Position numbers and translations under genes: made by a program. A model generated the notes under the pieces. The model did no database searches, was not told the origin of the DNA, and was given only the letters and a program-made list of their open reading frames with translations. DNA of 64,000 bases from Bacillota bacterium (GTDB lineage Bacteria > Bacillota > Clostridia > Christensenellales > Christensenellaceae), in NCBI GenBank assembly GCA_023393165.1, contig JAEWMJ010000006.1, forward strand, positions 248,001 to 312,000, given 5' to 3'. Position 1 is the stretch's first letter. Every line of letters starts with the position of its first letter. Below, one piece after another: positions 58,384 through 64,000 of this stretch.

Positions 58384-59634
58384 ATGAGTGAAAAAGAACC
58401 CTTGTTTACACCGATAAAAATAGGCAAAAAAACCGCGCCCAACCGGTTCGCGCTGAACGCAATGGAGTGCTGCGACGCGGATGAAAACGGCAACCCGACC
58501 GATCTTACATATGAAAGGTATGAGAATTATTTTAAGGGCCAGGCCGGCGTCGTCAACCTGGAAGCAATCACAATCCAGTATGAAAGCCGCTCCAGGCTCC
58601 ATCAACTGAGCATTATGCAAAGAAACGTGGATGCTCTGAAAAAATTTGTGGAGCATTTAAAAAACATCAACAAAAATAACATATTTGTTTTTCAGCTGAC
58701 TCATTCGGGAGAAATCAGCCATCCGGGTTTTTCCGAGCGCGTCCGCGTAACGAAGGAGCCCCTGTACGGCTATGAAAACTCCAGGCTGCTTTCAGAAGAA
58801 GAAGTGGACGATATTATGGACAAATTTGTTCTGGCCGCAAAAATCGCGCACGACGCGGGCGCTGACGGCATTGACCTGAAGTTTTGCCACGGGTATCTGG
58901 GGTCGCAGATACTCCGCCCATTCAACAGGGAAAAATGGAAATACGGCGGTCCCTGGGAAAACAGAAGGCGCTACGCTTTTGACCTGACGGAAAGGGTTGT
59001 AAAAGAAGTGAACGACCCCAATTTTGTGATTGGTTCCAAGGTCTCTATTTTTGAAGGCTTCCCGGGCGGACAGGGGACAGCAGGCCCTGACTCCGCGCTG
59101 ATGGACCTGACCGAATCCATTGATCTGATCCGCGGCCTTGAAGCGCGCGGCGCGCATTACATCTGGCAGTCCGCGGGATCCCCTTCCCATACGCTGGCGT
59201 TGTCCCAGACGGACAGAAAAATACCGGACCACGGATACTTCCATTTCTATTTTCAAAAGGTCTGCCGCGATAATTTAAAAAAAGGCACGGTTGTAATCGG
59301 ATCCGATTATACGATATACAGGGACGGAAAACAGTCGTTTCAGGCTGTGAAACCGGAGAACAACACCCTCCGGTTCTGGGGAAATAAAAACATCTCGGAA
59401 GGCGTTGTGGATATAGTTGCTTTGGGAAGGCAGGCGTTTGCGGATCCGTATGTGCCTGTTAAGATGATGGAAGGGCGCGAAAAGGAAATCAAATGGTGTA
59501 CCGCCTGCGACAACTGTATCGAATTTCTAATCAGACAGGAACACGTCGGCTGCGCGACGTACAACAAGCCTTATATACAACGCATGCTGGAGATCAGAAA
59601 AGAACAAGGAAATCTCAGGGAAAAACACACATGA
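58384..59634 (+). CDS. Old-yellow-enzyme-type flavin oxidoreductase with Fe-S motif, copy 2
   Basis: The 416-residue protein starts at ATG 58384 after AGAGAGGTATTCTGTAAA. It has exactly the same length and most of the residues of copy 1, and keeps both the barrel motifs (FTPIKIGKKTAPNRFALNAMECC) and the C-terminal Cys motif (TACDNC...GCATYNK). The nucleotide sequences differ mainly at synonymous sites, indicating an older tandem duplication kept by selection. Substrate differences may sit at the residues that differ near the barrel mouth. No dedicated promoter was recognised between 58269 and 58383. Confidence 0.88.
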   Translation: MSEKEPLFTPIKIGKKTAPNRFALNAMECCDADENGNPTDLTYERYENYFKGQAGVVNLEAITIQYESRSRLHQLSIMQRNVDALKKFVEHLKNINKNNIFVFQLTHSGEISHPGFSERVRVTKEPLYGYENSRLLSEEEVDDIMDKFVLAAKIAHDAGADGIDLKFCHGYLGSQILRPFNREKWKYGGPWENRRRYAFDLTERVVKEVNDPNFVIGSKVSIFEGFPGGQGTAGPDSALMDLTESIDLIRGLEARGAHYIWQSAGSPSHTLALSQTDRKIPDHGYFHFYFQKVCRDNLKKGTVVIGSDYTIYRDGKQSFQAVKPENNTLRFWGNKNISEGVVDIVALGRQAFADPYVPVKMMEGREKEIKWCTACDNCIEFLIRQEHVGCATYNKPYIQRMLEIRKEQGNLREKHT

Positions 59635-59641
59635 TATATTT

Positions 59642-59668
59642 GAAGCTCTTGCCTGATGCAAGAGCTTC
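59642..59668 (+). terminator. Hairpin terminator
   Basis: GAAGCTCTTG pairs with CAAGAGCTTC around CCTGAT; the following T-run is weak (GCTATTTATC). Confidence 0.6.
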
Positions 59669-59697
59669 GCTATTTATCGGCATTATCTTAAAACTCA

Positions 59698-59927
59698 AGC
59701 CCTAAGCAAAAACATCCTTATCAGCTTCCTATATGAAGTTGATAAGGATACCTTCAATAAGGGCTGGGGTGGAGCCGACCGCCGCCAGTGGCGGAAAAAG
59801 GAAGGCGAACACTCACTGAGCATGAGATGAGCGCAAGTATATACTGTTATTAAAAACTTTTACGATGCGCGAATCCATGGCGAAGCGTCGGACGGGGGGA
59901 AAGGTTCCCCCGCCGAGTGAGTCTGTT
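59698..59927 (+). ncRNA. Candidate complex structured RNA of about 230 nt
   Basis: The 360-base gap before the amidohydrolase has no credible frame but many consistent helices. AGCCCT/AGGGCT (59698-59703 with 59760-59765) encloses an almost perfect hairpin, ATCCTTATCA..CTTC with GAAG..TGATAAGGAT (59714-59749). CCGCC/GGCGG makes a small hairpin near 59782-59794. ACTCACT (59811-59817) pairs with AGTGAGT (59916-59922), closing a 3' domain. Inside it TCGG..GGGGG pairs with CCCCC..CCGA (59888-59915). Single-stranded GC-rich purine stretches between helices and this multi-domain design resemble large ornate RNAs such as raiA or OLE, but no family is assigned. Confidence 0.5.
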
Positions 59928-59954
59928 GACATTTTTTACCCGCCGGGATAAACT
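59926..59954 (+). promoter_or_regulatory. Candidate promoter of the amidohydrolase operon
   Basis: A perfect TTGACA (59926-59931), 17 bp and TAAACT (59949-59954), directly at the 3' end of the candidate RNA and 44 bp before the start codon. Confidence 0.6.
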
Positions 59955-59997
59955 GTTACAGAGCCCAAATTTTTGGGTGATATTCACGGAGGAAAAC

Positions 59998-60786
59998 ATG
60001 CTGATCGATTTTCACACTCACATCTTTCCGGATAAAATAGCGCCCAAGGCTATTAAAAATCTTTCGGAAGCGGGCTGTACAAAACCCTGGTACGACGGAA
60101 CACAAAAAGGACTTTTGGAATATATGAATGCAAACGGCGTTGACCGTGCGGTGGTATTAAATATCGCCACAAATCCCGGCCAGCAGCGCTCGGTAAATGA
60201 TTTTGCCGCCGCCCTGAACGTGGAACCTCTGATTGGTTTCGGCTCGGTGCATCCGGATGCGCCGGATGCCCTTGACGAAATCGATAGAATATGTGATCTG
60301 GGTCTCAAGGGCATTAAACTGCATCCGGATTATCAGCAGTTTTACGGGGACGATAAAAAAATGACGTCCATCTACGAAAAAATCGCAAAAAAAGGGTTGG
60401 TCCTTGTTTTTCACTCCGGAGTGGATATAGGTCTTTATCCGCCCGTATATATGACGCCCCAAAGACTTTTAAACGCTCTGAAACCGCTTGAAGGCGCGGC
60501 CGTTGTTGCGGCCCATTTCGGCGGCTATATGATGTGGGAGAAGGCGCTCCAATTGCTGGGCGGACGAGACGTGTATTTCGACACGGCTTATGCGGTGGGC
60601 CGGATACCGCCCAAGATTGCAAAACGCGTTATCCTGGAGCATGGAGCGGACAAGATCGTTTTTGGAAGCGATCTTCCCTGGAGCCATGCAAAAGAAGAGG
60701 CGGAAATGCTGAAAATGCTGGGGCTTTCTCAGGACCAGTTGGATATGATTTTTTTTGGAAACGCCAAAAAAATATTGAAAATATAA
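59998..60786 (+). CDS. Amidohydrolase family protein (TIM-barrel metal hydrolase)
   Basis: ATG 59998 after CACGGAGGAAAAC gives 262 residues. The Amidohydro_2-like pattern is visible: IDFHTHIFPDK (HxH metal ligands) near 3-13, the GIKLHPDYQQF segment near 101-111, FHSGVDIG (His) near 138-145, AAHFGGY (His) near 171-177 and FGSDLPW (catalytic Asp) near 223-229. Members hydrolyse or decarboxylate cyclic amides, lactones or aromatic acids. It is directly followed, 17 bp later, by an iron alcohol dehydrogenase, suggesting a two-step catabolic operon of unknown substrate. Confidence 0.88.
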   Translation: MLIDFHTHIFPDKIAPKAIKNLSEAGCTKPWYDGTQKGLLEYMNANGVDRAVVLNIATNPGQQRSVNDFAAALNVEPLIGFGSVHPDAPDALDEIDRICDLGLKGIKLHPDYQQFYGDDKKMTSIYEKIAKKGLVLVFHSGVDIGLYPPVYMTPQRLLNALKPLEGAAVVAAHFGGYMMWEKALQLLGGRDVYFDTAYAVGRIPPKIAKRVILEHGADKIVFGSDLPWSHAKEEAEMLKMLGLSQDQLDMIFFGNAKKILKI

Positions 60787-60802
60787 TAGGAGGTTTTAAA
60801 AC

Positions 60803-61978
60803 ATGTTAAACGATGTTTATTCCAATCCGACAAAGGTTATTTTCGGCAAAGGCGCTGAAGATGGAGTGGGGCAGGAAGTAGCCGGGTATGCCAAAAAGGT
60901 GCTGCTGCACTACGGCAGCCATTCCGCCAAAAAATCAGGATTGATCGATAGAATAGCAAAATCACTTAAAGACGCAGGGGTTGAAGCCTTCGAACTGGGA
61001 GGCGTACAGGCAAACCCCAGATATTCTCTCACACAGGAAGGCGCCGGGATCTGCCGTAAAAACGGCATAGGGTTTATTGTTGCCGTCGGCGGCGGCAGCG
61101 TGATCGATTCAGCCAAGTGTATTGCCCTTTCGGCTGTGAACGACGGCGATATCTGGCAGCGGTTTTTTATAAACGGGGAGAAACTTGAGCGCGCGCTTCC
61201 GCTGGCGACTGTACTGACCATACCGGGTGCGGGAAGCGAATCGTCGGACGGCTGCGTTATCACCCACGACCAAACGATGGAAAAGATGGCTTGCGGCAGC
61301 GATATACTGCGGCCGGTATTCTCCATATTAAATCCCGAGCTGACCTATACGGTGCCGGCTTACCATACTGCGGCAGGCATTGTTGACGGAATGGCGCATA
61401 TTTTTGAACGCTATTTTACCAACACGGAGGCTGTCGATGTTACGGACCGTATGTGCGAGGGCGTGCTTCGTTCGTTTATAAAATACGCGCCGGTGGTGGT
61501 GCGCGAGCCAAATAATTACGCCGCGCGCGCTGAAATCATGTGGGCCTGCAAGATCGCACACGATAATACACTTGGCATAGGCCGCGAGCAGGACTGGGGT
61601 TCGCATATGATTGAGCACGAACTTTCAGCCAAATACGACGTGTCCCACGGCGCGGGGTTGTCCGTAGTTTTCCCCGCATGGATGAAATACGTTTACAAGA
61701 AGCACCTGAGCCGTTTCGTACAGTTTGCCATGCGCGTGTTTGACGTGGAATACCGCCCGGAAGACCCTGATTGGACGGCGCGGCAGGGGATCAAAAGATT
61801 CATGGTGTTTTGTGAGAGCATAGGAATGCCGGTTTCCCTTCGTGAACTCGGCATCACCGAAAAAACACATCTGGAGGAATTGGCAAAAGCCGCGGCGGAA
61901 CATTCGGGAGGCAGCGTAGGAAATTTCGAAAAGCTGAATGCAAAGGATATACGTGAAATATACGAAATTGCGTTTTAA
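60803..61978 (+). CDS. Iron-containing alcohol dehydrogenase (BdhA/YugJ-like)
   Basis: The 391-residue protein starts at ATG 60803 after ATAGGAGGTTTTAAAAC. It has YGSHSAKKSGLIDRIAKSL, the NAD(P)-binding VGGGSVIDSAKCIALS near 97-112 and the metal-site segments HTAAGIVDGMAHIFERYF (Asp, His near 185-201), DWGSHMIEHELS (His) and YDVSHGAGLSVVFPAWMKY (His) near 275-292. This is the long-chain/butanol-dehydrogenase branch. It would interconvert an aldehyde and alcohol in the cytoplasm. It is co-transcribed with the amidohydrolase upstream and ends at a terminator. Confidence 0.92.
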   Translation: MLNDVYSNPTKVIFGKGAEDGVGQEVAGYAKKVLLHYGSHSAKKSGLIDRIAKSLKDAGVEAFELGGVQANPRYSLTQEGAGICRKNGIGFIVAVGGGSVIDSAKCIALSAVNDGDIWQRFFINGEKLERALPLATVLTIPGAGSESSDGCVITHDQTMEKMACGSDILRPVFSILNPELTYTVPAYHTAAGIVDGMAHIFERYFTNTEAVDVTDRMCEGVLRSFIKYAPVVVREPNNYAARAEIMWACKIAHDNTLGIGREQDWGSHMIEHELSAKYDVSHGAGLSVVFPAWMKYVYKKHLSRFVQFAMRVFDVEYRPEDPDWTARQGIKRFMVFCESIGMPVSLRELGITEKTHLEELAKAAAEHSGGSVGNFEKLNAKDIREIYEIAF

Positions 61979-61997
61979 TCCATGGTTTCAAGCAGAA

Positions 61998-62026
61998 GGC
62001 CGCGAGGATATCCCCGCGGCTTTTTA
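61998..62026 (+). terminator. Intrinsic terminator
   Basis: GCCGCGAGG pairs with CCCCGCGGC around ATAT and is followed by TTTTT. Confidence 0.88.
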
Positions 62027-62146
62027 AAATACGGATTCAAAAACATTAAATCTAAAGATTCATATTTTATGCCGTGAGTACTTAAATTTATAACGATAAA
62101 CGTTTCCGGTTTATTTTTTTGTCAGGATCGGTCGGGACAGTAAAAA

Positions 62147-62755
62147 TTACCTTGCTCCCTCGTGCGAAAAAATTACACTGAGCGTTTTGATGCAAATTTT
62201 TGCATCCACTGTAAAACATTGATTTTCAATGTATGCAAGATCAAACACCAGTTTTTCGGCGGGAGAGAGATCGTAGCCTCCGCTGATCTGCGCAAATCCG
62301 GTTATGCCGGGAAGAACGGCAAGACGCTTGTCAAAATCAGGTATAGTTTTTAAAAATTCGGTATGGAAAATTTCGCGTTCCGGGCGCGGGCCGACAAAAG
62401 ACATCTCGTGGCGCAACACATTAATCAGTTGCGGCAGTTCGTCCAACCTTTTATTACGAAGAAATTTTCCAACTTTTGTTGCCCTGGGATCATCCATATC
62501 CGCCCACTGAGCGCCGCCTTTTTCAGCATCAATGTTCATGGAACGGAACTTATACAGCATAAATTTGCGGCCATCCTTGCCAAGTCTTTCCTGCTTGTAA
62601 ATAATAGGGCCTTGGGAATCCCGGGCAATAAAAATACTGATAACTAAAAAGAGCGGAGATAACACAACCAGTAATATAAGCGCAGCGACATAATCAACAA
62701 TAGTTTTTACGATGATGTAGTAGCGTTTATTCTTTGACTCAACAGAAGCCGACAT
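62147..62755 (-). CDS. Undecaprenyl-phosphate sugar-1-phosphate transferase (bacterial sugar transferase family)
   Basis: ATG 62755 after ATTGGAGAATATA gives 202 residues; ATG 62776 is an alternative. One membrane helix (about 16-41) is followed by the catalytic domain with PIIYKQERLGKDGRKFMLYKFRSM, the KVGKFLRNKRLDELPQLINVLRHEMSFVGPRPE motif (catalytic Asp-Glu and Arg pair) near 95-128 and LAVLPGITGFAQISG. This short, single-helix type is the phosphoglycosyl-transferase core that moves sugar-1-phosphate to undecaprenyl phosphate to start surface-glycan synthesis. No glycan cluster is adjacent in the window. Confidence 0.93.
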   Translation of the reverse strand: MSASVESKNKRYYIIVKTIVDYVAALILLVVLSPLFLVISIFIARDSQGPIIYKQERLGKDGRKFMLYKFRSMNIDAEKGGAQWADMDDPRATKVGKFLRNKRLDELPQLINVLRHEMSFVGPRPEREIFHTEFLKTIPDFDKRLAVLPGITGFAQISGGYDLSPAEKLVFDLAYIENQCFTVDAKICIKTLSVIFSHEGAR

Positions 62756-62870
62756 TATATTCTCCAATATACACAAATAGTCATTCTTATTCTATCATCA
62801 TAAAACCAAAAGTTCAATTGATATTTGTTTCATATAAATTCAAACTCTGTTCCGCGGAAGTCCGGAATAT

Positions 62871-62899
62871 AAAAAGAACCGCTTAAAAAAGCGGTTCTT
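62871..62899 (-). terminator. Intrinsic terminator of the pyrophosphatase gene
   Basis: AAGAACCGCTT pairs with AAGCGGTTCTT; on the minus strand the stem is followed by TTTTAT. It ends the hppA-like gene. Confidence 0.85.
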
Positions 62900-62910
62900 G
62901 ATTCAGCCGG

Positions 62911-64000
62911 CTACATAATTGACGACGAAATTATAAACGAGCAGAATACAACTGCGATAATGCTCAAAAGTTTTATCAATATGTTAAGGGAAGGCCCTGA
63001 AGTATCCTTGAACGGATCGCCGACGGTATCTCCCACAACTGCGGCTTTATGCGCATCCGAACCCTTGCCGCCATGTGCTCCGCCTTCGATGTATTTCTTG
63101 GCGTTGTCCCAGGCGCCGCCCGAATTTGCCATCATGATCGCCAGAACAAAACCGGACGCGGTCGCTCCTGCAAGCATGCCCACAACGCCGCTCACTCCAA
63201 GCAATATGCCGATCAAAATAGGAGCGATGATCGTTACGATCGCGGGAGGGATCATCTTTTTCTGCGCGGACCGGGTGCAGATATCCACACAGGTCTCATA
63301 ATCCGGTTCAGCTTTTCCTTCCATCAGTCCCTTGATTTCTTTGAACTGGCGCCGCACTTCGGTTACGATCATTTGCGCCGCGCTGCCAACCGCAGACATC
63401 GTCATGGAAGAGAACAGGAAGGGCAGCATAACGCCGATGAATAATCCCATAAGAAGCGCGGGATTTAAAAGAGAAAGGTCGAAATCGGCTCCCAGTGACT
63501 GCGCCTGAGTTACAAATGTGGCGATCAGGGCCAGAGCCGTCAAAGCGGCCGAACCGATTGCAAATCCTTTGCCGGATGCGGCGGTCGTGTTGCCAAGGGA
63601 ATCAAGAGCGTCCGTACGTTCGCGTACCTCATGGGGTTCGCCGGACATTTCCGCAATGCCGCCCGCGTTATCCGCAACAGGGCCGTATGCGTCGGTCGCA
63701 AGGGTGATCCCAAGCGTTGAAAGCATTCCTACGGCCGAAATGCCTACGGCAAACAGGCCGGTATTGAAGCTTTCGCCGCCTCCGGAAGCAAAGAAGCTGA
63801 TAATAACGCTTACTGCAACGATAACGATGGGGAAGAACGTGCTGCGCATTCCAAGCGCGAGGCCGCTGATGATGACGGTAGCAGGGCCGCCGCTGGTGGA
63901 CGCAGAAAGATCCTGCGTGGGTTTGTATGTATCGCTGGTGGTGTATTCGGTATAAAATCCGATCAGTATTCCCGCAACCAAGCCGCTTAATATCGCAAAG
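62911..64000 (-). CDS. hppA: Membrane-bound ion-translocating pyrophosphatase, C-terminal part (partial)
   Basis: The frame is open to the right window edge, so the N-terminal half lies outside; 363 residues are visible. Family motifs are TDAYGPVADNAGGIAEM (Mg-PPi site), DALDSLGNTTAASGKGFAIGSAALTAL, the late AVVGDTVGDPFKDTSGPSLNILIKL and several membrane helices. The Ala in GNTTAASGKG is the residue that by family precedent marks K+-dependent enzymes (Lys marks K+-independent). Such pumps couple PPi hydrolysis to H+ or Na+ export; Na+ transport is likely in anaerobic Clostridia but cannot be settled from this part. The stop is followed by a terminator at 62871-62899. Confidence 0.95.
   Translation of the reverse strand, partial: FAILSGLVAGILIGFYTEYTTSDTYKPTQDLSASTSGGPATVIISGLALGMRSTFFPIVIVAVSVIISFFASGGGESFNTGLFAVGISAVGMLSTLGITLATDAYGPVADNAGGIAEMSGEPHEVRERTDALDSLGNTTAASGKGFAIGSAALTALALIATFVTQAQSLGADFDLSLLNPALLMGLFIGVMLPFLFSSMTMSAVGSAAQMIVTEVRRQFKEIKGLMEGKAEPDYETCVDICTRSAQKKMIPPAIVTIIAPILIGILLGVSGVVGMLAGATASGFVLAIMMANSGGAWDNAKKYIEGGAHGGKGSDAHKAAVVGDTVGDPFKDTSGPSLNILIKLLSIIAVVFCSFIISSSIM

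Overview
The window looks like a chromosomal segment of a strictly anaerobic, low-to-mid GC Gram-positive bacterium of the class Clostridia. The signs are strong AGGAGG ribosome binding sites, sigma-A type promoters, Gram-positive lipoproteins with Ala/Ser/Glu/Pro linkers, a 2-hydroxyacyl-CoA dehydratase activase of the anaerobic type, two kinds of old-yellow-enzyme reductase with [4Fe-4S] motifs, an apparently K+-dependent membrane pyrophosphatase, and sporulation-flavoured genes (a Spo0A-like receiver and a collagen-like surface protein behind a possible sigma-K promoter). A gut anaerobe of the Christensenellaceae type would fit, but that placement is inference. I see no rRNA, tRNA, CRISPR array, insertion sequence or prophage.

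Layout. 1-5990: end of one sugar ABC permease, a second permease and the lipoprotein binding protein, then a zinc alcohol dehydrogenase, a TIM-barrel sugar isomerase and a DeoR regulator, which together look like one sugar or polyol uptake and oxidation locus. 6060-14260: cell-surface and sporulation-type genes (NodB deacetylase, stand-alone Spo0A-like receiver, GT4 glycosyltransferase, collagen-like protein), with a candidate small RNA. 14640-16912: a DNA-damage operon (Y-family polymerase, small protein, SRAP protein). 17117-21667: small housekeeping or stress genes and a PadR/HAAS-SEDS pair with a striking palindromic operator.

21922-38647 is the centre of interest: about 17 kb of almost continuous same-strand catabolic genes. 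It holds three TIM-barrel isomerases, two Gfo/Idh/MocA dehydrogenases, a frameshifted creatinase-like M24 protein, an M20 hydrolase, a complete RbsABC-type ABC transporter, a PIG-L/LmbE deacetylase, a NagB-like sugar isomerase, a two-domain Fe-S flavin reductase and a ROK regulator. Together they suggest import of a modified or conjugated (probably N-acylated amino) sugar or glycoside, oxidation and epimerisation of the ring, deacylation, and aldose-ketose isomerisation. I do not recognise it as a described pathway.

38798-55240: oxalate-decarboxylase-like bicupin, a 1,416-residue activase/dehydratase fusion, glycerophosphodiesterase, orphan holin-like protein, phosphofructokinase, acyl-ACP thioesterase, an amino-acid ABC transporter, glycerol-1-phosphate dehydrogenase divergent from a eukaryote-type hexokinase, cyclophilin, an MFS transporter and a broken cyclase gene. 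55243-59634: flavin reductase, a PAS-LuxR regulator and two tandem, nearly identical Fe-S flavin oxidoreductases with a 47-bp palindrome in the divergent promoter region. 59635-64000: a complex candidate structured RNA, an amidohydrolase and iron alcohol dehydrogenase operon, a sugar-phosphate transferase and the C-terminal part of the membrane pyrophosphatase. All start sites were chosen by ribosome-binding-site spacing and family N-termini, and all functional calls are from reading motifs without database searches.
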